Positions 45,045 to 57,770 of a stretch of DNA of 64,000 bases are shown piece by piece. The notes below the pieces were generated by a model that did no database searches, was not told the DNA's origin, and saw only the letters and a program-made list of their open reading frames with translations. Position 1 is the stretch's first letter, and each line of letters starts with the position of its first letter. The DNA lies in contig OX485805.1 in the NCBI GenBank assembly GCA_950295325.1, positions 51,298,758 through 51,362,757 of the forward strand, written 5' to 3'. Source of the stretch: Polytrichum commune (lineage: Eukaryota > Streptophyta > Polytrichopsida > Polytrichales > Polytrichaceae). A program made the translations under genes and the position numbers.

Positions 45045-45329
45045 TGTTGAAACACAATAAAAGTAGAGATTAGATTGCACAAGCAAATGCACATACACAA
45101 AGGCATAGGAACAATGCTAAGGATGAGATAATCACCTCCACCCCTTGCCTTACTTTATGCATATGCATTTTTACTCCTTGATTCATACAATGCATATGGA
45201 TATATCAACTCCCACTTCTTACAAATTATACGGATTTATTTAAATCTTATTCATTCTTAATACCTTTAACAATTACAATCCTATGACTAAGAGCAACTTA
45301 ATGCTCTATCTCCAATACAATCTAATTTT
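45045..45329 (-). repeat. Probable left (3') LTR of the copia element
   Basis: It starts tgttgaaacacaataaaagt on the plus strand and matches 48021-48302 (tattgaagcacaataaaatt onward) along its full length with many substitutions. Confidence 0.7.
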
Positions 45330-45704
45330 CTAAACTTCAACATTCTCATCTTGTGAGCCTTCAAAGGATTATTATTTCATTCCCTTTAACAATGATTGTT
45401 GTCTTTCTTTTGCAAGTGTCATGTTTCCAAATGACACGCCTTCACACAATTTCAACTAATCATCAAATAATGCCACAGTAACCTTTTCTTCCCCATGTTG
45501 GAAAGTAATATATTTATACCACCATTTTTCAAGCACCCAGTGCTCCTTTCTAAGATATTTTTGCTCCTCTAAATGTTGTCCCATTTCAAGAGTAAGTTGC
45601 ATTCCCTCATTATAATTGTTTTGGGATGGAGGTGTTGAAGAACACCGTTTATTTGTTGGTCCTCCGCTTGTTTCTTAAACTACAACTAGAGCATCTCCCA
45701 CTTG

Positions 45705-45959
45705 CTAGCACTCCTCAATGTTTTTACCAAAATCAAACAAAGGTGATGTTGAATATTCGTCCATCCCAACTACCATGAGAGCCTTATTTCCTCTAAATGG
45801 ATGAATTTTCAAATCATTCCCAATGCTTGTACTATCCTTCATAAATACAACATCATTCATTGGGCCACACAAATCAGAATGCATAATCTCCAAAGGCTTA
45901 GTTGTTTGCCTCCTCCCATCATTGGAAACCGTTGCCTTATAGTTTAATCCCCAATCCAT
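45705..45959 (-). pseudogene. Copia integrase fragment
   Basis: The frame contains KPLEIMHSDLCGPM, the start of the copia integrase core with its first catalytic aspartate, and NKALMVVGMDEYS, a decayed form of the next conserved strand. It is truncated at both sides. Confidence 0.75.
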
Positions 45960-46284
45960 GCTTTATAAAATTAATGAAGATGTGGGACTAAGAATTTTGT
46001 CAAGGTTTATGTCATTCATTGTGCTTTAAAGTGTATGGATAGTCTTCACATTCAAATGTTGAAACCAATAATTCTCAAGCTCAAATATGCCGTTTTTCTT
46101 CTATGATAGCACCAAATTGGTTGCGACCATTCTATACACCTTGGTAAAGTTGTTTCATATAAATTCCCCTCACGTAATCCTATCGTAATCATCTCTTTTA
46201 TCTGGACCTCTCACAATACAATTGTTTATGTTGAATTGTACTCTTAAATAATTCGACAAAAACTTACTTACCATTGTTGCATCA

Positions 46285-46542
46285 TCATTGTGGGTTCCAT
46301 TTCCACCCCCCCCCCCCTCCCCCTTGGATATCTTGAGCATGACACGCATAGTGACACACTCCATAGTCAGCTCCCTCGTCGACATAATTTCCAAGGTGGA
46401 AATAAGTATTCGTAAAAAGGTGATAAACTCTCAAGCAAAGCCATGACAATATTTTTTGTTTAATATTTTTGTTTTTCACGGGTATCTCTAAGTAAGCAAG
46501 TTGATATGTAAGTACCTTTACCTCACTCATGTGGTCCAACAA
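46285..46542 (-). pseudogene. Copia gag fragment
   Basis: LLDHMSEVKVLTYQLAYLEI with the following KQKILSWL fits the copia gag (UBN2-type) pattern of a 'L...QL' helix followed by 'LL.SLP'. A C run (46306-46316) interrupts the frame. Confidence 0.5.
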
Positions 46543-46689
46543 GTTATCACATTTTTACATCTTACACACAAAGAACTTGCAACGAATGAAGAGAATGTTG
46601 GACAAACTCCTTGTCTCATGGATGTTGCAATGGGGATATAATTTCTAATAGCTCAAATGAGCCTTTTCTAAGCAATTATATGTGCTTAA

Positions 46690-47900
46690 TAACTTCACAT
46701 GCCTGAATGAACCCCTCTTAAACTAAACAAACCCTTTTTGGACTCAAATATGCTCTTGCACCTCGATCCACTTCAATAAGGCCCTCTTTTTCTCTAATGT
46801 ACCTTTGGACCTTCAATCCACTCAAGTTAGGCCCTTTTGCTCTTCAATGTACCTTTGAACCTTCAATCCGTTTTAGCCAAGCCCTTTAACTTTGAAATGT
46901 GTGTTTGAGCATTCAATCCATTTAAGTCAAATATTTTTGAACAATAATAAATCCTTTTGCTCTCAATCCACTCAAGTCATATACTTTTGAGCTCAAATGA
47001 GTCTTCTTGTTTTTGAATTAGACTTTGCACATAAATCCACTCTCATAAGCCTTCTTGGTCTCAAATATGCCTTTGTACCCTCGATCCACTCAAGTCATAC
47101 CCTTTTGAGCTCCAATGAGCCTATATCCTTTAAAAAAAAATGTTTTTGCACCTTCAAATCAAGCCATCTTCAGCCTCATGTGCACTTTTACCCTCAAACC
47201 ACTCTAATAAGATCTTCTACGATTCTAATGTGTATTTCATCCTCAAACCACTCAAAGCAAACCCTCTACAACTCAAATGTGTATTTACACCGTTAAACCA
47301 TACAAATCAAGTCTTCTTCAATTCAAATTTGCAATTCTACTCTCAAACCACTCAACTCAAACCCTCTTAGATTCAAATGCACCTTTATGCTCCCAATACA
47401 CTAAAATCATGTCCTTTCTACATTTCAAATGAACTTAATATCCTCAAATGTGCACAATTGCACTCAACAACCTCAAATCAAGTCATTTTCAACTCAAGAG
47501 ACCTTCATATCCTTAAATACCCACAATTGCACTCAACAACCTCAAATCCGGTCCTCTCCAATTCAAATGACCTTAATACCCTCAAATGTGCACAATTGCT
47601 TTTAATAACATTAAATCTTGTCCTCTTACTTTTAAATGACCTTAATGCCCTCAAATACGCATAATTGCATTCACCAACTCAATAAGGTCTTCTTCAATTC
47701 AGATGACCTTCAGTACCCTCAAATATGCACAATTGTACTCAACCAACTCAAATCACTACTCAATTCCATCGAATATGCATTCAAGCATTAGGAACATTCA
47801 AATCAACACTTACAACCTCCAAATGTGCACTTGTACACTTCCAATGAATTATTTTCCAAACCTCCAAACACCAACCAATGCCCCAAACGCGCACCAATGC
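46690..47900. repeat. Degenerate minisatellite, unit about 50-60 bp
   Basis: More than twenty diverged units of a 'caccctcaatccactcaagt' plus 'c..cttttgactcaaatg' theme run through the interval; two adjacent clear units are 50 bp apart near 46810-46870. Because the plus strand is T/C/A-rich, long but meaningless plus-strand ORFs appear. Confidence 0.8.
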
Positions 47901-48020
47901 ACTTCCAACACAAACCACCCCAAAGGCTCCTCCAAACACCAGAAACAATTAAGATCCTCACCGTAACCAACTAGCAATCAACTCTGTAACTCTAGAACTT
48001 GCGTAAATGGGCCCATGACC

Positions 48021-48302
48021 TATTGAAGCACAATAAAATTAAAGATTAAATTGCACAAGCAAATACACTTACACAAAGGCATATGAACAAAGTTTGGAGT
48101 GAGATAGTCACCTCCACCCCTTGCGTTGCTATTGATTGCAATTTTCCGCATTGGTCATACAATGCATATGGGATATCGTTACTCCCAATTCCCACAAAGG
48201 ATATGGATTTATTCAAACCTTATTCATTCGTAGACCACTAACAATCACGATCATGTGACGACGAGCAACCTAATGCTCTATCTTCAACACAATCTAATCT
48301 CC
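48021..48302 (-). repeat. Probable right (5') LTR of the copia element
   Basis: This is the partner of 45045-45329; see the copia element entry. On the minus strand it lies upstream of gag, as a 5' LTR should. Confidence 0.7.
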
Positions 48303-51300
48303 TATTGCACTTTGCAACTCTGAATAGTAACACACACTATTTGGGATAATCAATTAAGCACGTGAAGGAACCTAACAAAACTTACTTGATAAAATATTGA
48401 TACTCTTAGTAAAAGTTTGTAGCAATGTGTAACTCCAAATGATGAATCCTAGTAGTAGGTGTAAAAGATGTAGTTTCCTTTCTTTCTTTTTAACTCTCGC
48501 TTAGCCATGGAATGTCGGAAACTACTCGCCCCATTCCTTTCCCTTGGGGGTAATTAATATGCATGGGGTCGACAAATGATCTCAATCGGATAGGCCAACT
48601 CGCCACGGGAAGAAGCCACTTGGAAGGAGATAGTGTGGGCACTATCTTCCGGGCCTCGAGATGAGCTAAATATTTATAGGCCTTTACACTCTCGGTGCTT
48701 GTGATCAAGGCATCTTGTGGTGGGATCCATAACCCTTGTAGTAGAATATATTCTATTCTCTTTTACCCACATCCGGGGACCAATGATCATGCGATGTGTT
48801 TAAAAAATGGCCACAATATCATTACAAACAAGCCTTGAGGATAACATGCGAATTTTTCATGTTCGGCTCACGAATTTGTACATTTGGAAGGCTTGTGTTG
48901 CCATGACCACTAGGTAGTTTATTCGCTTATGATCTTCCTTTATCCAAAAATTATCCTCAAATTATTCTATTAACATTTGGCACGCATACATGTGATGAAT
49001 GTGTGTGTATATATATATATATATATATCAATTATGTAAAGAGATTATGTATCATTTGTCATATAACAACGTCAAAATGTGAGATCTTCTTTACGAAAAT
49101 GTTTTTCAGTAAGCTTTTAGTGCCAACTGTCCCTACAACTATTCAGAGACGAGGATTAAAGTCGTTCGATAAACAAATATAGTTTCAATTTGGACTCAAC
49201 CCCTCAACCAGCCTAACACACAAATATCGTGTTAGATCAACATGAGTGGATAATCGCCGTGCCATGTCAATCGAAGTGGCCCTCACAAATTCTCATGTCG
49301 TGACATGTGTCATGGCCTAGTACTCCAGTTGCCACCCTACAAATGCACGTCAATTAATGTGGGGGGTCGGTGATGAATAGTGCGGCACACACAAAAATCA
49401 AATGTGTCTAGCGTAGTAGTACCGTTTATTCGAAATCCACAAAAACACCTACAACCTTCTTATTATTGTTATTATCACGCGGCTTGAAGGTCTACATGAG
49501 TGGGGACTCACGCGCCGATTTATCGACACAAACCATATATCACGGGAATATCAATCAAAATTGGGGCTCGTTTCATTTCGCCTACCTACCTCCCTCGCTC
49601 GCTCGCTCACTCACTCACTCTATCCATCTATCGTGCACACCGACCCTCGCATTCTTCGCACCTCCCAAGGATGAGGTCATCACCGCGTCACTCAAGCATC
49701 GGGCCCCCCACCACTCCGATTCTCGCATTCAAAGGCCAAGGCCCCACCCCGGGTATGTGTTTTATACCGTGTGAGAGGAGTTGTCAATCATGTGTTCGGC
49801 AATGGCCGTCGCGTGGGGCCCATGTAACTATCGGGGCCGACTAGTTTGTTTTTAACTCCCGAGCCTCCTCACACTCCCTAGTTTACCCCTCCCACTTTCT
49901 AGGTATACTATTGTTATGTACAAGCTCGTAGTATCCTTGAGCGCGGATTGCATGGCTAGCTAGCGAGTGAGCTAACTAGCTAGCAAATGGCTCCATGGAC
50001 ACCGATGTTGGTCAATTATTCGGGACCACCAACAACATGAACCACTTATCCATTCCATGGTGATCATGTCATTGCCAAGTCATTTATTGGCCCGGATCAT
50101 GAGAACCGAAATTCTTATTTCACACCCATTCTTTGCTAATGGAACCATCTAACTTAATAGGTGGCATGAGTCAACTTCATGTGCAACCTTCCTTCTTTCC
50201 TTCCTTCCTTCCTTTCTTTCTTGTGAAGGATGTGATGGGAGGGTGTTGCGTAGAAATAAACCGGGCTTTCAAAGTGGCCACGAAATGGCTTCCGATTGAA
50301 TCCCCTAGCTGAGTTGAGGCCAGTCGAGCTCCGGTTTGATATAAGGTGGAAGGGTCTTAAATGGTTACTTTTTCCAACTAGCCCACTTCTCCTAGGACGT
50401 GAAATCCGCAATGGATACAAGACAGTTAGCAAATCCAATTCAAGATTGTAGCCACTTTCCTCATAGTTTTCGGAGCTCGTATGAACATCTTATTTATTAT
50501 CAAAAAGAAAAGAAAAGATTAGCATGCTCTTCAAATGGTCACATAGATCCCTCCCAATTGCGTTGAGGATTGAGTTTAGAATGGTTATCATATTTTGAAC
50601 ATGTAGGCCAATCTCCTTAAAACACATGTATTTTCGGTATCCGTTCTTGGAACCACACCAAACCACACCACTCAAATATAGGTGTCCGGTTAAGATTATT
50701 AACCAAATTAGGCACATCTACCACATGAGTCTACATTGAATATTGTATTCAATGTCACTTACAATTTGGAGTTCCATAATGCTATATCTTTCTATTATTG
50801 GCATAATTGTACCAAGTAAAGAGGTTAATGTTCTGTAATGTCCAAACAACCAATTTAATCTTTGTTGACAACGAATGAGATATACAGTAAATAGTCAAAG
50901 CATTGCATAATTCCAAATAGTAAGTCACACTCAATAAAATATTTAGTGTAGTGATGAGATATAATTTCATTGTGGGTTGATATGTAGGGTCTTAACTAGT
51001 ACAGTAACAACACATGACCACACCAACCCCAAAAAAGAAAAAGAAAAAGAAAACACAAAAAGCTAAACACAAATTATCTTGGTAATGAAAGAGTGGGTTG
51101 TGGTATATCATACTGGCAAGTTTTTATCATTTCATACATTTACTCAAGTTCCTTAATACGAAAAAAATATAATAATAGTGTTTTTCATTTTTAGGTTTCT
51201 CACATAAGGTCTAGAACATCACACATCAATATAGCTATATAGGTTAGCCTAGTGAACCCTAAGGGTCTTGAAAAGGTTTAGGAAGCCCACCATCCAATCA

Positions 51301-53860
51301 TTCAAAAGAGAGTCATGAAGCATGCATGACTCCATACATCCATCGTAACCAAGTCACAAGCTCCACATGAGCGGGAGATTTAACCACCAAATCTCGGTGC
51401 AAGAGTAAAGTAAAGCACGGTAACCCAAAGTTATCAACTTCTCACACAAGCCGCTTCCACCCATTGCCATCAATCGTGGCCGAACGTGGTGTGTGAATTA
51501 TGTGTGAGTTGGAGGGCTAAATTAACACGTGAATCAAATGGGTCCTTTTGTATGACCTCACTAACATGGCCATCCCGCCCACGTGGCACCACCCCATCGC
51601 ACTTGTTTACATCCCGCTCATGCTTAGAAAATGAGGCTTGAGGCTCCTCTAGTGTGACGGGATGGCCTATCTATCACGGGAATTACAATCATAAGAGGTG
51701 ACATCACCATGTGACCTAAGCCCCTACGCACCATGAAAGTGACCACCATTGTTGGCGCTAAAAGGAATGCGCACGTTTAACTTGTGCCTCCGAACAAAGT
51801 GCAAAACCCTAGGGTTTAGTTGGCACCCACTAATTGTTGGTTTCGTTGATGTTAGAGGCAATTTAGATGGTCAAATTAAATGAACGAATTTGCCTAACAC
51901 AAATAGCAATGTGATTGGTGGAAGACAAACTTGTATGCAAGTAAAATTGGACTTCTCGGAAGTGTCCATAAAATGTTCATGTCTTGAGAGAGTATGGGCT
52001 ATGTCATGTACATCATTGCCAATTAGCATCCAACCTAGTTGTGTAGGCATGTCTTTAAGCTTAGATAATGGTAATGGTTCCATCGATCGTGTCAAAGACC
52101 TTCACTGGGATACTTAAAAGAAAAATCCTTATTTATTCTTCAACTCCAAACAAAGAGCAATACTGCAACTATGAACAAAATGCATAACATCATCATTTGG
52201 TTTTTCCCAAAATAACTTGATTATATGTTGAGAGCTTCTTCAACTCTACAACTATGGTAAGACGGTCTCAAAAGGACAATTTACCTTGACACCCACTTCT
52301 CATAGTTATATATGAAATACAAAATAAGTGGAAGATCCATAGCAACTTCAAGTTATTCTTGCACCCATTTCTCTGCGTAATTTTTGGAGCTTGTATGAAC
52401 GTCTTAGTCATCGTCAAAGTCAAAATCTATTTTCTCATTAATGATAATATAGGTCTTCCAATTTATGTTGACTATCAAAACTATAATGATTTACATATTT
52501 GAGCATATAATCCAATTTCTTTTGAGCACGTGCCTTTTTGAGTACAACATGCTCTCCACCAATGTCATGATTCAACGTTTTTTTATGATTTCTTAAAAAT
52601 TGTATTAACCCTTGAATTGCATAGGAGCGGCCAAATATGGGCATGTTTAGTATGAAGTTATGTGCTTCCACTAGAATTGTTGCTTAACCTCTAAAGGTCA
52701 AAGCAAAATTGTCCCAAAATCATTTACAAGGATTTAGTCCTTGAATTTAGAAGCTTGTTAAAAAAATATTGACATCTTTTATGGTGGATCTAACCACACA
52801 TATGGAAGTATTGTAGAGTCTGGATTGTTCACATATATTCATCCCTCTGTGTGTCCAAATTAGGAGATTGTAATGTAAATGTGTATGATGGCATTGTCTA
52901 GCAGTGGCGACTACTTTGACAAAAGTGTATGCCTCGGCCTTCAAGCGTTTAATGGTTAAAGGTTAATTATTTAAGTTTGATGAATTTTAGACCAACGTCT
53001 ACCTTTTCAGTTGATTTACTTAGGATTTTTAAAAATTCAAAATAGTAACCATAAGTTAGGCCTAGATACCAACCTCTTTGAGTTGGGCACCCACCAACAT
53101 TATTAAGGTACATGGGTCTGAAAGAAATATGACCCCCCCTGGCAAGTAGATTTGCAGTTAGTTCATCTCAAGTGAATCCATCTAAGCTACTTCAGGGCTT
53201 TTGATGTTACATTCAAATTGTTTAAACAAGGGTAGAATACAATCTATTATATGATTGACTGCATTTTTGCCTTGAGTAATGATGGGGGGGAGGGAATTCA
53301 AGAAAGTGGGTGTCTAACACACTCCATAACTTTATAATTGTTCTCCCTCATTAATTTGAAATGGTTGGTTGCGCAAGAAAGTGTCGTATTATCTGAATGT
53401 TGTATTCATGAGAATATGACATATTGGCCTCAAATGTTGTACAATTAAGGTTTTTCAAGAAAATGGCCTCTCTCAATATAAAACCTCATTTTGTATAAAT
53501 ATTGAAGATACATAAGTATGAAGAACCACTTAATTGAAGAAATATGCTCATAACGTCACACAACATGGTATTAAAAGAAAACATAGTCCCATGATGATGT
53601 CATCATATCGTACACTACAAAAGTAGGTATCTATTGACTTTTAATAATCTTTGTTGATGTTGGAAAAAATTGACATCTTGTTCAACTTATCCATAAAAGA
53701 TTTCATGCTCATCACATCTACGATTGAAAACTCCAAAGAATGCTCCATTGGAAAATTTCATACATAGTAATTAGGCTTGAGGAAGCTCGATTATTGGTGT
53801 TGGTTGGTCACCCCTGGCATTCCCCTCCATTGGCTCTTCATTTAAATCTAACCCCAATGG
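48303..53860. other. Gene-poor stretch with simple and dispersed repeats
   Basis: Simple repeats: (TG)n(TA)n at about 49003-49028, CTCG/CTCA runs at 49592-49620 and CCTT runs at 50187-50222. A dispersed repeat occurs near 50470-50715 and 52380-52530 ('ggagct.gtatgaac.tctta', 'ttga.catgtaggccaat.tc') and also near 1385-1520. A minus-strand frame at 52438-52671 (LRNHKKTLNHDIGGEHVVLK) may be a transposon remnant but is not identifiable. The frames at 49466-49844 result from composition. Confidence 0.4.
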
Positions 53861-53898
53861 ACTTCTCAACCTCATGCCAAATCCACCAACTCAACCAT

Positions 53899-54312
53899 GT
53901 TGTACTATGCATCAACAATTTCTTCCCCTGCCAATTGCACATATTCTTTAATAGGCATTATTTCTACACTTCTAAGATTCAAGATGAAATGAGATGCAAG
54001 TTGATGTGCTATGACTTTCATTCTTGATTTCTCACTTTCATCATCCATGGCAAAATTGGCATTATAGTTTGCGAGTAAAATCTTGGACATCCTCCAGTTG
54101 TTTCAAACAATTTGGAAATTCATTTCTCCACTTGAGAGCTCCACATTATAGCATGCCTTACATTGGGCACTATTTTCCTCAAGTCTTGGTAAATGATAGA
54201 AAAATCAAATTGTGAGAAAATCCATCTGAAAAACTTCTTATACTTAACTTTGAATGAAGCAATTCTCCCCTGATCCAAGAGTTGTAGCATCAGGTTGTAA
54301 GAAAGCAATAAT
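53899..54312 (-). pseudogene. Pogo/Tigger-like DDE transposase remnant
   Basis: The minus strand reads LMLQLLDQGRIASFKVKYKK, matching the conserved 'QPLDQGVIxxFKxxYR' block of DDE_1 (pogo/jerky) transposases. Then come FPNCLKQLE (the 'xNCFxKxG' position) and, in a second frame, MPIKEYVQLAGEEIVD, the usual acidic C-terminal segment. It is broken by at least two frameshifts. The catalytic N-terminal half was not found at higher coordinates. Confidence 0.65.
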
Positions 54313-55264
54313 AGTATGACTCAATTACAATGCTTACCGCATCTTGGGTCCAAAGATTGATCTTAACAGTTGTAATCCCTAAACCCTTCAACCTGAATCC
54401 AAACCTGTAAATTTAAAAATGCAACGTTTGTTCTAAAATCAAGGTTCAAAATAATTAATTTGAGTTAAGTTAAGTTAGGTTAACCCACCAACAAATTCGA
54501 TATGAAGCAACGGTGAGCCAAGGCCCATGTGTCAAGGAGTAGTGGCATTCCATTGCCAACAACATGCTCTTTAGATAGTCAAAATCCAACCTCCACTAGA
54601 TCTAGTTCCACTCATCCAAGTAGTTCTAACCACCATCCGCACTCAAGGTCCCACTATGTCAACATGATGGAAGGTGCACAAAAACTTGGTTGGAAATTGC
54701 ATCAGATGTTTCCTCAACAAATGGAGGATGCATCATTGGCACTTGTGATGTAACAATAATACATATACACATAATGGAATAAAATAAAATATATAGTTTT
54801 TATTTATATTACACAATTGAATTATATAGTATAATTTTAGATCTACATATTTAATATTTTGGAAATTTAGTAGGGTTGGCGTTTGCTTGTTGAATATGTT
54901 TGTTATGCTTGCTCTTTTGCGAGCATTGTTGGCTGTGATTGTTTATGTTGTGTAAGGATCAATGTGTATATTGTTGCAAAAGGTTGGGATCGTTGTTCCA
55001 TTAACCAACAAATTGCATATTCCACATGTTGCTTAGATGTTTTAATCTCCATTCTCACACCCACTTAAGTCTCAAATTAGTGAATATAGTGCTTTGGAAT
55101 GATAGTTGTCTTTAATGTCCTACAAAATAGAAGGATACACACATTTAGCACACATGGACACAAAACAATCGACTAACCAAACAATGGCAATGGAATAGGA
55201 GGGAAAGTTGTCACACCTTAGATATAGGCCTCTTCATATCCATGCCAACATTAATTGAAGCGTT
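54313..55264. other. No gene recognised
   Basis: AT-rich sequence. An open frame at 54529-54753 plus has a Ser/Pro-rich start (TCSLDSQNPTSTRSSSTHPS) but no domain; it could be a low-complexity exon of an unknown transposon gene. Confidence 0.3.
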
Positions 55265-55340
55265 CTTTTTCTTTTCTTTTTTCTTTTTGGCACAAATCAA
55301 AAATTCAATTGCAAGAAAAAGAACCAAACACAACCACCTT
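55265..55340 (-). repeat. LINE 3'-end fragment
   Basis: The stretch around 'ggcacaaatcaaaaattcaa' and 'ttgcaagaaaaagaaccaaa' closely resembles 63057-63110, which ends a LINE. It is preceded by a T/C-rich tract near 55262-55290 in place of the TTA tail. The protein sequence just upstream on the minus strand is not recognisably reverse transcriptase. Confidence 0.5.
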
Positions 55341-56930
55341 GGGAGAACCCGGAGCATTCTTGTGAAGTGCAATAGGTTCTGAAGGACATGCGTGACAACA
55401 ATGGGTTGTTGTTGGCCTGAATATTCATCCGAAGACATGTATGGGGCACTTTGTTGGATCTTGAAGGGGAGCGACGCCTGCCAGAACATTGTGTTCCTTT
55501 CAAAGGCAACAGGGAGACAACATGCACATGCACATTTCTTTTTGTAGGGGGGTTGTTGGCTACTCCATCCTCTAGATTATCTTTGGAGTAATCAATGGCA
55601 AAGGCAACGTTAATGATAGAGAATGGATAAAGGGAAAGCATTGTTACATTGGTAATAGCCTACGAAGGTTGTTCATTACATGATGCAAGCATTGAATGTT
55701 TAGGGGAGGGCAACATTAACACATTGTTGTTCTCTTTTGCAAATTGAAACATGGTGATTGGTGTCATAAAATGTGAGAAAATTTCTCAACTTGGTACAAA
55801 TGTTTCATAGTCATACGATAATTTGAAAAGGGGAGCTTCAGGATCCATCCACGGATGACCAAATGAATCGGCTACAACAAAAATCCGGGAGTATCAAACC
55901 GTTATGGACTAGCCTCATAATGTAAGGCTAGAGGGTTCAAAACAAGAAAACATCATTGTGCATCTTAAGGTTCCAAATTCTAGGGGAAATGATGTTCTTT
56001 GGAGGTGTGAGAATGCACTTGGGAGGGCTAGGAGGCATAACACCCTATACTGCATCACGGGAACCATGATCAGTACATAGTTAACGGGCTCACATTAACG
56101 CCTGTATGCAATATACATGCGTTATATTTTATTATATTTTATTTATGGGAGGGCTATCGTCTAGGAGGAGTATATTTGATGGCGAAGGATGCATGTGGTT
56201 GGACACCTATTTAGTGGCAGACACACACCCCATATAACTCTCTGCATAATTTTTAAAGAGTTCAAGATAATGCCTTCCACTTAGTTTCGTTATTTGCTCT
56301 CATTCCTATTGAAGAGCTCGTTGCAACTCTCCTATCCAAGTACCGAGCAATGCCGGGGGGCCGCGGGGGGGGGCAAGGTCTCCCGGTTTGTGTCGAGCAA
56401 GGTTCGGGAGATTTTGGAGCTCAACCAACTAAAATCCGTCCCTTCACAACTTCTACTGGTTTTTTTAGGATATGACCGGTTGCAAACTTGTTGTCATTAA
56501 TTTGGACCAGCCAATATCTTATTATTTTTTCAAGTGTTGGCTAATTTCCTCTTCATTGTAATGATAACCGGCCAAAAACTTGGGCATTGATAAGTAAGCT
56601 GGTTTTCCAATGTAGCAAAATTATATCTACAAACAACATACACCATTCAACAACAACGTCCAAAGAACATATCAACATACTACAATAATTTGTAATGATA
56701 TCAACATTCAACAACAATGATCAACAATTCATTACATACAAGAAACAACAATAATGATCAACAATTTATCCATAGCAGGAGTTGAACCTAAAATAACCCA
56801 TAAACCGGTTGATGGCCGTGGATTTACTCTTCTATCAGACCTAGGTCTTAAAACCTCATATTAGATTTGAGGCCACAACATGATAGAAGAGTAACCTAAC
56901 ATACCATACTATATACAAAAATGAAATTCA

Positions 56931-57110
56931 TCAATTGTTAGTGTCAAAATCAACAGTATCATCTTCACCTTCAAGAGGAAAACGCCCTGAAAGGTATCTT
57001 TGTGGATGTGAAATCAACCATCTAAACTTTGTAAAGTTCCTCCATAAAGCTATGGCTTTCATTAGCACGTTATCAAGATCACCACGAAGATCTTTCATGG
57101 ACACACTCAT
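56931..57110 (-). pseudogene. C-terminal exon of an FCP1/HAD-like protein
   Basis: The minus strand from ATG 57110 reads MSVSMKDLRGDLDNVLMKAI, ALWRNFTKFRWLISHPQRYL and ends at TGA 56931-56933 (59 codons). It lies about 300 bp downstream of the HAD-like exon on the same strand and has exon-like composition, so I treat it as part of the same gene. The link is an inference. Confidence 0.4.
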
Positions 57111-57416
57111 AATACATTCTAAAAGCTAGCCATTAACAATGAAATGCAATAATGAAGCAAAAACTTCGCATGCCCGCTATTCACCAAATTGCTACAAGCC
57201 TACAACGAACACATAAACTAATCCCTAGACCAGATGATACCCGGCCCTAGATGAATCAAACCAGATGAAATCCGCCTATTTCACAATTCATACAGGTAAG
57301 AATCCTCCTCAAACTGGTTGCCGGTTGAAACCCATCTTTTTTAAAGCACCTGTTTCACATCCTCCACTTTCCCAATTCAATCGGACTTTTCACAAAACCA
57401 ATCAGCCGCCATAACA

Positions 57417-57770
57417 CTAAATATCGGTTCTCCCCGGACATTGATGTCGAGCATCATTGAGCTCCACACAACAATGTAGGTTACAATAGACACTCTCTTT
57501 GAGAAAAAGAACGAAGCCTGGACAAATGCTTATGGTGTTCTCGCCAATTAATGTAGGTGTGCTTCCTCTATAAACCATCTCCAATAGTCTATGATCAAAA
57601 TACTTTGGCTTATGTGGAGCGCGCATACAATGGCACAACATTCCATTCAAGTCAACTACTATGAAAAGGTTCTTATCCTTTGGGGGTGGGGTTCTAGTGG
57701 TTGCAAGGATTCTTTCGACCTTGTGAAGAAGAGTTATAGGTGATGTCAATAAGGATAAACATCATACCTA
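57417..57770 (-). pseudogene. FCP1/HAD-like phosphatase domain fragment
   Basis: The frame reads KDKNLFIVVDLNGMLCHC, with VDLNGxL at the place of HAD motif I (DxDGTL), followed by a spacer and SICPGFVLFLKESVYC, like the 'VRPGxxEFLxxL' segment of FCP1-type phosphatases. A possible acceptor (attttatag) lies at about 57764, and no ATG is present, so it is an internal exon. The second aspartate of the HAD motif is Asn here, so catalysis is doubtful. HAD motifs II and III were not found. It may be a transposon-amplified gene fragment rather than a host gene. Confidence 0.45.

Larger units (their letters stand above)
45045..48302 (-). mobile_element. Degenerate Ty1/copia element, minus strand, with minisatellite
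   Basis: Direct repeats of about 280 bp at 45045-45329 and 48021-48302 (both contain 'gattagattgcacaagcaaa' or a near match, and 'cacctccaccccttgc') are probable LTRs. Between them on the minus strand lie a gag-like fragment (46542-46285) and an integrase fragment (45959-45705) in the copia order. Reverse transcriptase is missing and no TSD was found. Between the right LTR and gag is a 1.2-kb minisatellite. Confidence 0.65.

Noticed and set aside
46997-47966. Chain of plus-strand ORFs
   Set aside because: They are translations of a T/C/A-rich minisatellite with no domain; the real element reads on the minus strand.
49466-49844. Overlapping Ser/Pro/Arg-rich ORFs
   Set aside because: Composition and a CTCG/CTCA simple repeat explain them; no splice sites or family match.
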